Positions 16,376-25,089 are shown, numbered from the stretch's first letter. The stretch is 64,000 nucleotides of DNA from Streptomyces sp. ISL-100 (GCF_018614615.1 NZ_JAGGOK010000050.1:62001-126000); one strand, 5' to 3'. The notes: a model not told the origin generated them from the sequence alone. Numbers and translations are program-made.

Positions 16376-17401
16376 TCACACCAGCGGCTCGCTGAGCTCG
16401 ATGGCGCGCAGCGCGGCCGCGAGCGCCTGCTCGTCGCCGATGTCGAGCGCGGTGTCGGTGAGCTTGATGACGTGCTCGTCGCCGTGCGCCGTCGCCCGCT
16501 CGAAGACCTCCTCGGGGGTGATGGAGCCGGGCGAGGCGTACGGCACGGGTGCGTCCGGGGCGTACATCGAGGTGACCGCGGCGGACGCCGTCCAGGCGGC
16601 GTGCAGGCTCGGTGCCCACAGGGTGCGGGGGAGTGCGGGCAGGACGCGCAGGACGGCGTTCGGGGCGGTCGCCGCGTGGACCAGCATGGTTTCGTCGCCG
16701 TGGCCGTGCGTGGCGTACCTGTGGGTGGCCGCCCGTACGAGCTCCGCCAGCTTCTGCCGCGCTTCGTCCGGTTCGATCGGCGCCTGCGACCCCTCCCAGA
16801 CCGGGAGCCGCGTGACACGCGCGAGGCGGTCCGGGAAGCCTCCTTGCCGTACGTCGACGGGCGGTACGGCGTCGAGCGCTTGGGCAGCGGTGCGCGCGCC
16901 GGGGAGCGGGGCGGGCGGCTGGACGGGGAGGTGGCGGGCGGCCCAGTAGCCGAGGCCGTGGGCGAGCTCGGTGCGGCGGGGGGCGTTCTCGCCGCCCTCG
17001 CCGTCGGCCAGGAGGGTGCGTACCGCATGGCCCACGCGGATCACGGGGTGCGCGGCGCCGCCGTACATGCCGGGCAGCAGGCGGGGCCACCAGGCGGCGA
17101 GCACTTCGCGCCACGGCTGCTCGTCCACGAGGCGTGCGAAGTACGCAATCCAGTCGGCGGCACGGCGCGGATCGCCGAGCGCGGCCTGCCAGTTGCTGTC
17201 GTTCACCGGTGCGTGGAGGGCGGGGAAGTCTTCCAGCCTGTCGGCGTACAGATCAAGCCAGCGGTGGACGGAGCCGGCCTGGCCGTGCACGGCGAGCGAT
17301 TCGACGGCCATCGGGGCGTGATTGGTGAGGCGGCTGAGGCGTTCGGGGCCGTGGGTGTGGAGGCGCTCCAGCGCTTCGTCGAGGGTGCCTGTCGTGTCCA
17401 T
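16376..17401 (-). CDS. Questin-oxidase-like protein (DUF4243 family)
   Basis: 341 residues. The N-terminal pattern RLSRLTNHAPMAVESLAVHG and the downstream WIAYFARLVDEQPWREVL and GMYGGAAHPVIRVGHAVRTLL match the questin oxidase-like family, whose fungal members perform ring-opening oxidation of anthraquinones. Many bacterial members are uncharacterised, so the substrate is open. ATG 17401 begins the conserved region. It runs convergent with the dioxygenase gene (16 bp apart) and has no obvious partner. Confidence 0.75.
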   Translation of the reverse strand: MDTTGTLDEALERLHTHGPERLSRLTNHAPMAVESLAVHGQAGSVHRWLDLYADRLEDFPALHAPVNDSNWQAALGDPRRAADWIAYFARLVDEQPWREVLAAWWPRLLPGMYGGAAHPVIRVGHAVRTLLADGEGGENAPRRTELAHGLGYWAARHLPVQPPAPLPGARTAAQALDAVPPVDVRQGGFPDRLARVTRLPVWEGSQAPIEPDEARQKLAELVRAATHRYATHGHGDETMLVHAATAPNAVLRVLPALPRTLWAPSLHAAWTASAAVTSMYAPDAPVPYASPGSITPEEVFERATAHGDEHVIKLTDTALDIGDEQALAAALRAIELSEPLV

Positions 17402-17824
17402 GCGGTGGAGGCTATGTGCGGGGACGGGCGGGGCGTAACGGGCTGCGGACCTACGCCGGGGCGTAGGTCGCGAGGCCGAGGGGGCACTTCTGGGGCTCCG
17501 CCCCAGACCCCGCTCCTCAAACGCCAAAGGGGCTGGATGGTGCTGGCGAATTCAGCCCGTACGGCGTTCGAGGGCATGCCCGAAGGGCGTCTGTGTGGTC
17601 TGGGGGCCGGGGCTTGCCCCCCCAGACACGCACATCGCGAGCAACCAGAAGCCGGTGCGGGCCGTCTTCAGGGGTAAGAGCGCAACTGCGGGCGGCGCTG
17701 CCCGGCGGCCTCGGTGCCCGCGCTGACCTGCACCTCTGAGTGCGGCTGCGGCATGCGTCTCCCCTCAGCGGCCCTCGACGGGCCGACAGGGTACTGCAAG
17801 ATCACGAAAATGAATGCACGCCAT
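17402..17824. other. Gene-free interval with genome repeats
   Basis: About 420 bp between the questin-oxidase-like gene and the hrdD promoter. It holds the second copy of the GC-rich repeat (17501-17519) with its GGGGCTCCGCCCC hairpin, and a further GC-rich inverted pair near 17600-17625. I see no credible open frame or RNA gene. Confidence 0.6.
17501..17519 (+). repeat. Streptomyces-type GC-rich intergenic repeat, copy 2
   Basis: CCCCAGACCCCGCTCCTCA, identical to the minus strand of 9282-9300; with the preceding GGGGCTCCG it forms a hairpin. Confidence 0.7.
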
Positions 17825-17851
17825 GGGAATTCTGTCCGGATTCCAGTCGTT
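17825..17851 (+). promoter_or_regulatory. SigR-type promoter for hrdD
   Basis: GGGAAT (17825-17830), exactly 18 nt, GTT (17849-17851), 86 nt upstream of the hrdD start. This matches the GGGAAT-N18-GTT consensus of the thiol-stress sigma factor SigR, and hrdD is a known SigR target in S. coelicolor. Confidence 0.75.
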
Positions 17852-17937
17852 GTTTCCATCGGAGGCAGGGCACCCGTAGGGAGTCCCGCAGCCAACCGAC
17901 CGCGCAACCGCGACCTACTTACGCAAGGGAGCACCGC

Positions 17938-18936
17938 ATGGCAACCCGTGCCGTCGCCCGTCGTCAGACCGCCACCGGCGGGTCCGGCGGGGTACGCAGC
18001 GTTCGCGCCGTAGGCGGGGAGATCGCCGACCGCGACCTGGTCGGCATGTACCTCGACGAGATCGCACGGACGCCGCTGCTCGACGCCGCCAAGGAAGTCG
18101 ATCTCTCACAGACCATCGAGGCGGGCGTGTACGCCCAGCAGATCCTCGACAAAGAGGTGGAGAGCGAGGCGGGCGGTGCCTCCCGAGAAGAACTGGAAGC
18201 GCTGGTCGCCCAGGGCGAGCGGGCCAAGGACCTTTTCATCCGCTCCAACCTCCGCCTTGTCGTCGCCGTCGCGCGCCGCTATCCCCGCAGTGGCCTCCCC
18301 CTGCTCGACCTGATCCAGGAGGGGAACGCGGGCTTGGTGCGCGCGGTCGAGAAGTTCGACTACGCGAAGGGCTTCAAGTTCTCGACGTACGCGACCTGGT
18401 GGATCCGCCAGGCCATCACCCGGTCCATAGCCGACCAGTCCCGGACCATCCGGCTCCCCGTCCACCTGGTGGAGGAGCTGGGCCGCATCCGGCGCGTGCA
18501 GCGCGAGTTCAACCGCATGCACGGGCGCGACCCGGAGCACGCGGAGATCGCCGCCGAGCTGGACACCAAGACGGCGCGCATCAGCGACGTCCTGGACTGG
18601 GCGCGTGACCCGGTATCGCTCAACATGCCGGTCGACGACGCGGGCGAGACGCAGTTCGGCGATCTGCTGGAGGACACCTCGGCGGTGTCGCCCGAGCAGT
18701 CGGTGATGTCGCTCCTGCGCAGCGAGGAGCTGGAGGATCTCATCGGCCACCTCGACGAGCGCACGGCCTCGATCATCCGCATGCGGTACGGCATTGAGGA
18801 CGGCCGCGAGCGAACCCTGACCGAGGTCGGCAAGCAGCACGGCCTGACGCGCGAGCGGATCCGGCAGATCGAGAAGCACGCACTGCTGGAGCTGAAGCGC
18901 CTCGCCCGCGACACGGGCTTCGAATCGGCGGCATAA
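17938..18936 (+). CDS. hrdD: RNA polymerase sigma-70-family factor HrdD
   Basis: 332 residues, a group 2 sigma factor. Region 1.2/2 is recognisable in DLVGMYLDEIARTPLLDAAKE and in the conserved region 2 motifs from RSNLRLVVAVARRYPRSG through FKFSTYATWWIRQAITR; region 4 ends in TRERIRQIEKHALLELKRL. The length, the N-terminus MATRAVARRQ and the lack of the long HrdB N-terminal extension fit HrdD rather than HrdB. The fruR-fruK-fruA operon nearby and the SigR-type promoter agree with the S. coelicolor hrdD neighbourhood. HrdD directs a subset of promoters similar to those of HrdB and is not essential. HrdA/HrdC remain possible alternatives. Confidence 0.85.
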   Translation: MATRAVARRQTATGGSGGVRSVRAVGGEIADRDLVGMYLDEIARTPLLDAAKEVDLSQTIEAGVYAQQILDKEVESEAGGASREELEALVAQGERAKDLFIRSNLRLVVAVARRYPRSGLPLLDLIQEGNAGLVRAVEKFDYAKGFKFSTYATWWIRQAITRSIADQSRTIRLPVHLVEELGRIRRVQREFNRMHGRDPEHAEIAAELDTKTARISDVLDWARDPVSLNMPVDDAGETQFGDLLEDTSAVSPEQSVMSLLRSEELEDLIGHLDERTASIIRMRYGIEDGRERTLTEVGKQHGLTRERIRQIEKHALLELKRLARDTGFESAA

Positions 18937-18952
18937 GCGCCCCGCCCAGAGC

Positions 18953-18989
18953 CGAGCCCCGGTGCCCTCCCCCCCGGCGCCGGGGCTCG
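18953..18989. terminator. Bidirectional hairpin terminator after hrdD
   Basis: Perfect 10-bp stem CGAGCCCCGG (18953-18962) / CCGGGGCTCG (18980-18989), 17-nt loop, between the convergent hrdD and WYL-regulator genes. Confidence 0.7.
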
Positions 18990-19005
18990 CCCTACCCCCT
19001 GTCCC

Positions 19006-19983
19006 TCATCCCCTGTCCCCGGTCGCACGGCTGATCCGTCCGCCGAGCCCGGCCAGATAGTCGACGAGTTCCGGCGGCTGGGACACGGTGAACTCGCAGT
19101 CGACCAGGGCGAGTCGGATCCCCAGCCACTCCATCGAGTCGGTGGAGGTGACGTCGAGTCGGCAGCGGCTGTCGTCGCCCGCCACCGGCTCCGGTGTGCC
19201 CAGCGAGCCCGGCAGCCGGGCCGCCACGAACTCGGCGGGCGCGTCGAACGTCGCCACCACCCGGTACTGCGCCTGCGAGCGGTTCAAGGACTGCCGGATG
19301 AACTCGGCGGCGTTCCCGCTCGGCAGCCCACGCGGCGTGAAGCGCGCCCCCGTGGCGAACGGTTCACTGACCCGGTCGACCCGGAACGTGCGCCACGCCT
19401 CCCGGTCCAGGTCGTACGCGACGAGATACCAGCGCCGTCCCGTGCTGACCAGCCGGTGCGGCTCGACGAGACGCCTGGTCTCGGACCCGTCCCCCGAGCG
19501 GTAGCCGAACCGCAGCCGCTCCTGCCCGGTCGCCGCGCCCGCCATCACCGTGAGCGTCCGCGGGTCGATCGTCGCGCCGTCGCCGCTGGTCAGCGGAATG
19601 GTGGCGGCCTGAAGGGTCGCCACCTGCCGGCGCAGCCGGGACGGCAGTACCTGCTCCAGCTTCGCCAGCGCCCGTACGGACGCCTCCTCGATGCCCTCGA
19701 CCGCGTGGCCCGCGCCGGCCCGCAGCCCCACCGCGATGGCGACAGCCTCCTCGTCGTCGAGCACCAACGGCGGCATGGCCTTGCCCGCGACGAGCCGGTA
19801 GCCGCCGTCCGCGCCCATCGTCGCCTGTACCGGATAGCCGAGCTCGCGCAGCCGGTCGATGTCGCGCCGCACGGTCCGGCGACTGACGCCCAGCCGCTCG
19901 GAGAGTTCGCTGCCGGGCCATTCGCGGGGCGTCTGGAGGAGCGAGAGCAGGTGCAGCAGCCGGGCCGGTGTGTCGGTCGTCAT
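19006..19983 (-). CDS. WYL-domain transcriptional regulator (YafY-like)
   Basis: 325 residues: an N-terminal DeoR-like helix-turn-helix (SELSERLGVSRRTVRRDIDRLRELGYPV, ~24-52), a WYL domain (~135-220, with RRWYLVAYDLDREAWRTFRVDRV holding the W-Y-L core), and a WCX-type C-terminal domain. Such proteins sense nucleotides or other ligands and repress neighbouring genes. The gene is divergent from an MFS pump, and a 7-bp perfect inverted repeat lies in the 62-bp gap. Confidence 0.88.
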   Translation of the reverse strand: MTTDTPARLLHLLSLLQTPREWPGSELSERLGVSRRTVRRDIDRLRELGYPVQATMGADGGYRLVAGKAMPPLVLDDEEAVAIAVGLRAGAGHAVEGIEEASVRALAKLEQVLPSRLRRQVATLQAATIPLTSGDGATIDPRTLTVMAGAATGQERLRFGYRSGDGSETRRLVEPHRLVSTGRRWYLVAYDLDREAWRTFRVDRVSEPFATGARFTPRGLPSGNAAEFIRQSLNRSQAQYRVVATFDAPAEFVAARLPGSLGTPEPVAGDDSRCRLDVTSTDSMEWLGIRLALVDCEFTVSQPPELVDYLAGLGGRISRATGDRG

Positions 19984-20004
19984 GTTTCCAGGATGCCAAC
20001 CATT

Positions 20005-20023
20005 TAGGACACGATCTGTCCTA
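20005..20023. promoter_or_regulatory. Candidate operator between WYL and MFS genes
   Basis: TAGGACA-CGATC-TGTCCTA: perfect 7-bp inverted repeat with a 5-nt centre, 22 nt from both divergent starts. Confidence 0.6.
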
Positions 20024-20045
20024 CATCACCCATAGCATCCCTCTC

Positions 20046-21527
20046 ATGACTTCAACGCCCCCGCCCGACCGCCGCAGATGGTTCGCGCTAGCCATCGTGA
20101 TGACCGCCGCCTTCATGGACCTGGTCGACGTCACGATCGTCAATATAGCGATCCCCAGCATCCAGCAGGACCTGGGCGCCGACTTCGGCGCGATCCAGTG
20201 GATCACCGCGGGATACGCCCTGGCCTTCGCAGCCGGGCTGATCACGGGCGGCAGGCTCGGTGACATCTACGGCCGCAAGCGCCTCTTCCTGATCGGCATC
20301 ACCGGCTTCACGCTCGCCTCCGCGCTCTGCGGGTTCGCTCCCAACCCGGAGATCCTGGTCGCCTCCCGCATCCTCCAGGGCGCGATGGCGGCGCTGATGG
20401 TGCCGCAGGTGCTGTCGATCGTCCACGCCACGTTCCCCGCGCACGAACGCGGCAAGGTCTTCGGCCTGTTCGGCGCGGTCGTCGGCCTCGGCGCCGTGTC
20501 GGGTCCGATGCTGGGCGCGCTGCTCACCGAGTGGAACCTGTTCGGTCTGGGGTGGCGCCCGATCTTCCTCATCAACCTCCCGGTCGGCATCGCGGGCCTG
20601 ATCCTCGGCATCCGCTTCATCACCGAGTCCAAGGCCCCCAAGGCGCTGCGCCTGGACCTCGTCGGCGTAGCGCTCGCGACGCTCGGCCTTCTCATGCTGA
20701 TCTACCCGCTCACCCGGGGCGAGGAGCTGGACTGGCCGCTGTGGGGCCACCTGTCGATGATTGCCAGCCCGGCGGTCTTCGCGCTCTTCATCGCGTACGA
20801 GCGTTACAAGACCCGCAAGGACGGCTCCCCCCTCGTCGAACTCTCCCTCTTCAAGGTCAAGAGCTTCGCGGCGGGCATCGCGGTGCAGCTGACCTTCGGC
20901 GTGGCGCTCGGCATCTTCTTCCTGGTCTGGACGCTGTACATGCAGGTCGGCCTGGGCTGGAGCGCGCTGCGGGCCGGCACGACGGGCATCCCGTTCTCCA
21001 TCGCGGTCTCACTCGCCGCAGGCCTCTCCGTACAGAAACTCGTCCCGCGCTTCGGCCGGAAGGTCCTCCAGGCCGGGGCGCTGACGATGGCGGCGGGACT
21101 CCTCCTCTACATCTGGGAGGCCGACCGGTACGGGACGGCCATCCAGTCCTGGCAGATGGCGCTGCCCCTCATCGTCATGGGCCTCGGCATGGGCCTGATC
21201 GTCGCGCCGCTGACCGACGCGGTGCTGTCCGACGTGCCGCGTGAGCACGCGGGCTCGGCGTCCGGCCTCATCAACACGATGGGACAGATGGGCAACGCGC
21301 TGGGCCTCGGCCTGGTGTCGGTCGTCTTCTTCGGCGTGATCGACGACGGCCTCGCACCGAGCGCGTTGGGCATGGCCTTCGTAGACGCGTTCCAGAACGC
21401 ACTCTGGTGGACGACGGCGGTGCTGGTGGTCATCTTCTGCGTGATGTTCGCGCTGCCGGCGCGGCCGCGGCTGGGGGCGGAGGCAGCAGCCACCCCGGTG
21501 GCGAAGGAGCCGGCGCTCACTCTCTGA
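20046..21527 (+). CDS. MFS multidrug efflux transporter, DHA2 family
   Basis: 493 residues from ATG 20046. Family signatures are DLVDVTIVNIAIPSIQQDL at the end of TM1 and GGRLGDIYGRKRLFLIG after TM2, with about 14 hydrophobic helices. It is a paralogue of the pump at 13442 and would export drugs or secondary metabolites using the proton gradient. It is divergent from the WYL regulator and followed by a strong hairpin terminator. Confidence 0.9.
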   Translation: MTSTPPPDRRRWFALAIVMTAAFMDLVDVTIVNIAIPSIQQDLGADFGAIQWITAGYALAFAAGLITGGRLGDIYGRKRLFLIGITGFTLASALCGFAPNPEILVASRILQGAMAALMVPQVLSIVHATFPAHERGKVFGLFGAVVGLGAVSGPMLGALLTEWNLFGLGWRPIFLINLPVGIAGLILGIRFITESKAPKALRLDLVGVALATLGLLMLIYPLTRGEELDWPLWGHLSMIASPAVFALFIAYERYKTRKDGSPLVELSLFKVKSFAAGIAVQLTFGVALGIFFLVWTLYMQVGLGWSALRAGTTGIPFSIAVSLAAGLSVQKLVPRFGRKVLQAGALTMAAGLLLYIWEADRYGTAIQSWQMALPLIVMGLGMGLIVAPLTDAVLSDVPREHAGSASGLINTMGQMGNALGLGLVSVVFFGVIDDGLAPSALGMAFVDAFQNALWWTTAVLVVIFCVMFALPARPRLGAEAAATPVAKEPALTL

Positions 21528-21548
21528 CCCTTCTCCGCAGGCCACCCG

Positions 21549-21581
21549 ACGGCGCCCGTGTCCCCTGGACACGGGCGCCGT
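21549..21581 (+). terminator. Strong hairpin terminator after MFS gene
   Basis: Perfect 15-bp stem (21549-21563 with 21567-21581) and a 3-nt loop, core GGCGCCCGTGTCC/GGACACGGGCGCC, with no T tract, as is common in Streptomyces. Confidence 0.8.
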
Positions 21582-21637
21582 ACGGCATTCAGGAGGGCAT
21601 CAGGCGCCCGAATATGTCCGTCGCCTGCCCGAATCTG

Positions 21638-21679
21638 TTTACATCCACGAAACCGAACCGTACTCTGCAAAGCGAAACC
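21638..21679 (+). promoter_or_regulatory. fru operon promoter with paired CGAAACC boxes
   Basis: TTTACA (21638-21643), 17-nt spacer, TACTCT (21661-21666). Two direct CGAAACC repeats, one inside the spacer (21648-21654) and one after the -10 (21673-21679), 25 nt apart, would suit binding by the FruR repressor encoded just downstream. Confidence 0.55.
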
Positions 21680-21712
21680 ACAGGTTCGGGCATCGAACGG
21701 ATGAAATCCCAC

Positions 21713-22474
21713 ATGTACGCACCGGAGCGCCAGCAGGAAATCCTCCGCCTCGCACGCGAGGGCGGACGGGTGGACGTGCTCTCCCTCGCCGAGACTTTCA
21801 AGGTCACCGCCGAGACCGTCCGCCGCGACCTCAAGGCCCTGGACCGCGCCGGCCTCCTGCGCCGCGTACACGGCGGAGCCATCCCCGCCGGCCGCCTCGA
21901 CTTCGAGCCCGACCTGGCCGAGCGCGAGTCGACTGCCGCCGACGAAAAGGACCGCATCGCGCGAGCCGCCCTCGCCGAACTGCCCGACTCCGGCAGCGTC
22001 ATCCTCGACGCCGGCTCGACGATCGCCCGCCTCGCGGCCGACGTACCGCTGGACGCCAGTCTCACGGTCGTCACCCACGCACTTCCCGTCGCCGCCCGCC
22101 TGGCCGACCACCCCGGCATCGACCTGCACCTCGTCGGCGGCCGAGTCCGCCACCGTACGCGCGCGGCCGTAGACGCCTGGGCCCTCCGTGCGTACGGCGA
22201 GATCCGCGCCGACGTGACGTTCCTCGCCACCAACGGCTTCTCCCCCGACAGCGGCCTCACCACCCCCGACCTGGCCGAGGCGGCAGTGAAACGCGCGTGT
22301 GTGGCGGCCGCCCGCCGCGTAGTGCTGCTGGCCGACTCCGCCAAGTACGGCCAAGAGCACTTCGCCCGCTTCGGCGACCTCACCGACGTAGATCTGCTCA
22401 TCACGGACACCGGGCTCAGCCCGGAGGACGCCGCCGCCATCAAGGCAGCCGGCACCGAAGTGAAGTGTGTTTAG
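21713..22474 (+). CDS. fruR: DeoR-family fructose operon repressor
   Basis: 253 residues. The N-terminal DeoR helix-turn-helix is RVDVLSLAETFKVTAETVRRDLKALDRAGLLRRVHGGA; the C-terminal DeoRC sensor domain contains GSVILDAGST and the sugar-phosphate loop region. ATG 21713 (MYAPERQQEI) matches the conserved start of DeoR proteins; ATG 21701 is an in-frame alternative. It heads the fruR-fruK-fruA operon and is expected to respond to fructose 1-phosphate. Its stop overlaps the AGGAA ribosome site of fruK. Confidence 0.88.
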   Translation: MYAPERQQEILRLAREGGRVDVLSLAETFKVTAETVRRDLKALDRAGLLRRVHGGAIPAGRLDFEPDLAERESTAADEKDRIARAALAELPDSGSVILDAGSTIARLAADVPLDASLTVVTHALPVAARLADHPGIDLHLVGGRVRHRTRAAVDAWALRAYGEIRADVTFLATNGFSPDSGLTTPDLAEAAVKRACVAAARRVVLLADSAKYGQEHFARFGDLTDVDLLITDTGLSPEDAAAIKAAGTEVKCV

Positions 22475-22486
22475 GAACGAGTGCAC

Positions 22487-23464
22487 ATGATCCTCACCAT
22501 CACCCCCAACCCCAGCCTCGACCGGACGTACGAAGTCCCGTCCCTGGAGCGCGGCGAGGTGCTGCGCGCCACCGCCGACCGGATGGATCCGGGCGGCAAG
22601 GGCGTCAACGTCTCACGCGCGGTCGCGGCGGCCGGTCACCGCACCATCGCGGTCATGCCGCTGGGCGGGGCACCAGGGGCACTCGTAGCCGAACTCCTCA
22701 ACGCCGAAGGCATAGAGGTCGCCCCGGTACCAGTAGCCGGCCACACCCGTTCCAACATCTCCATCGTCGAGCCCGACGGCACCCTCACCAAAATCAACGC
22801 CCCCGGCCCCGAACTCTCCCTCGCCGAGTCCGAGTCGCTGCTCACCACAACACAGAACGAGTCGACCGGCGCAGCCTGGATCGCCTGCTGCGGCAGCCTG
22901 CCACGCGGCCTCGCCCCCGAGTGGTACGCCGAACTCGTGGCCCGCGCCCACAAAGCCGGCGCCCGCATCGCCCTCGACACCTCGGGCCCGTCCCTCCTCG
23001 CGGCACTCCGCGAACGCCCGGACGTGGTGAAGCCCAATGCCGACGAACTGGCCCAGGCAGTCGGCCGCCCCCTCACCACCATCGGCGACGCGCTGAAGGC
23101 GGCGCAGGAACTCCGGGACGCGGGCGCGCGCATGGTCCTCGCCAGCCTGGGAGCCGACGGACAACTCCTCATCAGCGAAGAGGGCACGTACTACGCCACC
23201 TCCCAAGTCACCCTGATCCGCAGCAACGTCGGCGCGGGCGACGCCTCCCTGGCCGGCTTCCTCACCGCAGGAGGCGAGGGCCCGGACGCCCTCGCCTCCG
23301 CCGTAGCGCACGGCGCGGCGGCCGTGCAACTCCCCGGCAGCGTCATGCCGACGCCGGCCGACCTGAACCCGTCCGCGGTCACCGTGACAGCGGACGTGCC
23401 ACTGGACCGCCCGCTGGCGGAGCCGGCCGCATGTGCACCACACCTTGTAAGGAGCCCGCGATGA
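22487..23464 (+). CDS. fruK: 1-Phosphofructokinase
   Basis: 325 residues of the PfkB ribokinase-like fold: ITPNPSLDRTY at the N-terminus, the PfkB signature MDPGGKGVNVSRA (~35), and the catalytic anion-hole motif NVGAGDASLAGF (~247) with the catalytic Asp. It phosphorylates fructose 1-phosphate to fructose 1,6-bisphosphate after PTS uptake. ATG 22487 is chosen because AGGAA sits 9 nt upstream; GTG 22481 is too close. It overlaps fruA by 4 nt (ATGA). Confidence 0.9.
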   Translation: MILTITPNPSLDRTYEVPSLERGEVLRATADRMDPGGKGVNVSRAVAAAGHRTIAVMPLGGAPGALVAELLNAEGIEVAPVPVAGHTRSNISIVEPDGTLTKINAPGPELSLAESESLLTTTQNESTGAAWIACCGSLPRGLAPEWYAELVARAHKAGARIALDTSGPSLLAALRERPDVVKPNADELAQAVGRPLTTIGDALKAAQELRDAGARMVLASLGADGQLLISEEGTYYATSQVTLIRSNVGAGDASLAGFLTAGGEGPDALASAVAHGAAAVQLPGSVMPTPADLNPSAVTVTADVPLDRPLAEPAACAPHLVRSPR

Positions 23465-24503
23465 GCCAGATGATCACCGCGGACCTGGTCGATCTCGACC
23501 TGGCCGCCGGCACGAAGGAAGAGGCGGCGCGTTCGCTGGCCGAGCGCATGGTGGCGCTCGGCCGCGTAACCGACCTCGACGGCTTCCTCGCCGACGTCGC
23601 GGCGCGCGAGGCACAGATGCCGACCGGCCTCGACGGTGGCATCGGCATCCCGCACTGCCGAAGCGAGCACGTCACCGAGCCCACACTGGCCTTCGGCCGC
23701 AGCTCACACGGCATCGACTTCGGCGCCCCGGACGGCCCGGCCGACCTGATCTTCCTCATCGCGGCCCCGGCAGGCGCGGACGACGCACACCTGACGATCC
23801 TCTCGGCCCTGGCCCGCCAGCTCATGAACGAGGATTTCACCTCGGCCCTCCGCGCGGCCGATGACCCGTCATCGACAGCGACCCTGATCCGCGGCGACAC
23901 CCCGCAGGACGCGCCCACCACCGCTTCGCGGACCGAGGTGGCAGGAGGGGACGTGCTGGGGCGCTCCCCGCAGGGTGTCGAACGCGACCACCCCGAAGAA
24001 GGCGCGGTGCCCGAACGTTCGGCACCCGAGGAGACGCCGCAGCGCGGGACCGACCCCGAAGCACCCGCCCCGCCCGCCGCCGCTTCGCAGGCCGCTCCCT
24101 TCAGGATCGTCGCCGTCACTTCCTGCCCCACTGGCATCGCGCACACCTACATGGCAGCCGAAGCACTCGAACGGGCCGCAGTCCACAACAACGTCGAGCT
24201 GACGGTCGAAACCCAGGGCTCCGCCGGCTTCCAGCGCCTTGACCCCGCCGTAATCGCCGCCGCCGACGGCGTGATCTTCGCGCACGACGTGCCCGTACGC
24301 GACAAGGAGCGCTTCGCGGGCAAGCCAACAGTCGACGTAGGCGTGAAGGCAGGCATCAACCGCCCCGCCGACCTCATAACCGAAGTACGCGCCAAGCACC
24401 AACGCGGCGAGGTCACTTCACCGACCAAGGGCTCCCCAGTAGCCGAAACCGGAGAACCAGGCGAAGGCTACGGAACAAAGCTCCGCAAGTGGCTCATGTC
24501 CGG

Positions 24504-24509
24504 CGTCAG
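24504..24509 (+). other. attL core of the AICE
   Basis: CGTCAG, shared with 38033-38038. Chromosomal fruA sequence lies to the left; element sequence starting GTACTTGCG lies to the right. The inner arm CAGGTACTTG (24507-24516) is the exact reverse complement of 38010-38019 at the other end. Confidence 0.8.
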
Positions 24510-24554
24510 GTACTTGCGTCAAGACACTTGGGGAAAGTGCAGGTCAGAGCCATC

Positions 24555-24668
24555 ATGGATGAAATTCTGGAGCGCTGGGCGACCGAACATGCGGCCAAGG
24601 CCCCAGCGATCGCCGTTGAAGAACTTCGCGAACTGGCAGACAGCCTCGGCATTGAACTGCCCGAATGA
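24555..24668 (+). CDS. 37-aa small protein at AICE left end
   Basis: ATG 24555 to TGA 24668: a short amphipathic, Ala/Glu-rich helix (ILERWATEHAAKAPAI then ELRELADSLGIEL). It resembles the 50-aa protein encoded at 36216 next to the integrase (10 identities over 28 aligned residues by eye), so the two are likely paralogues. The ribosome site is weak (AGG 11 nt upstream). It is followed by a hairpin terminator. In the excised circle it would lie directly across attP from the integrase gene. Possible roles include a recombination directionality factor, but nothing proves this. Confidence 0.55.
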   Translation: MDEILERWATEHAAKAPAIAVEELRELADSLGIELPE

Positions 24669-24680
24669 TCCAACTACAGT

Positions 24681-24711
24681 GCGGCCCCCTCCCAGGAAGG
24701 TAGGGGGCCGC
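24681..24711. terminator. Bidirectional terminator, AICE left end
   Basis: Perfect 10-bp stem GCGGCCCCCT (24681-24690) / AGGGGGCCGC (24702-24711), 11-nt loop, between the convergent 24555 and 24730 genes. Confidence 0.75.
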
Positions 24712-24729
24712 TCCGGCGTTACGGAGTGA

Positions 24730-25089
24730 TCAGGACTGCTCGATCGCCTCGAAGATGTCGGCGTCGGTTTCCTTCTGCCAGTCCGGCAGTTCTGGCCAGT
24801 CCGCTACGTACCCCGGCTTGGGGTCTTCGAAGTGCTTGAACATTTGCGCTGTCCAGCAGATCGCGACGAAACGGCCCTTCTGCTCGCGCGACAGACGCGA
24901 TGCGTGGTCGCCGCTGAGGTCGAGGAGTTGGCGCACCTGCTCGTACACAGAACCAGCGGCCTGGCGCTCCCACTCGGGGGTTTCCTCCCAAGGGGTGATG
25001 TAGCTCGCCTTCGGTTCACCAGGGAAGTGCTTTCGCACTCCAGTGAGCCACGCCTCTCGGAACACTCGTGCGCCCTCGATCTGCGGCAT
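24730..25089 (-). CDS. AICE protein with internal tandem repeat, function unknown
   Basis: 119 residues from ATG 25089 (GAGAGGGG 8 nt upstream); an alternative ATG at 25107 overlaps the regulator stop. I do not recognise a named family. The sequence contains two similar ~35-residue units: one running from HFPGEPKASYITPWEETPEW and one from HFEDPKPGYVADWPELPDW, sharing the pattern HF-(x)n-P-x-x-x-Y-x-x-x-W-x-E-x-P-x-W and an acidic helix afterwards. It is transcribed after the XRE regulator gene, to which it is coupled, and may act with it. Confidence 0.7.
   Translation of the reverse strand: MPQIEGARVFREAWLTGVRKHFPGEPKASYITPWEETPEWERQAAGSVYEQVRQLLDLSGDHASRLSREQKGRFVAICWTAQMFKHFEDPKPGYVADWPELPDWQKETDADIFEAIEQS

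Larger units (their letters stand above)
23461..24729 (+). pseudogene. fruA: fruA 5' part (PTS fructose EIIA-EIIB), interrupted by AICE
   Basis: The first 349 codons encode a PTS fructose transporter: EIIA domain with phosphoryl-accepting His65 (GIGIPHCRSEH), an acidic/Pro linker, and EIIB with Cys222 (VTSCPTGIAHTYMAAEAL). Just after KLRKWLMSGV, where the IIC membrane domain should start, the frame crosses into the AICE at 24504-24509 and continues for 73 foreign residues to a stop at 24727-24729. The missing part is 13.5 kb downstream at 38037-39098, in the compatible frame. The truncated product might still carry EIIA/EIIB phosphotransfer domains but has no membrane channel. Confidence 0.93.
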
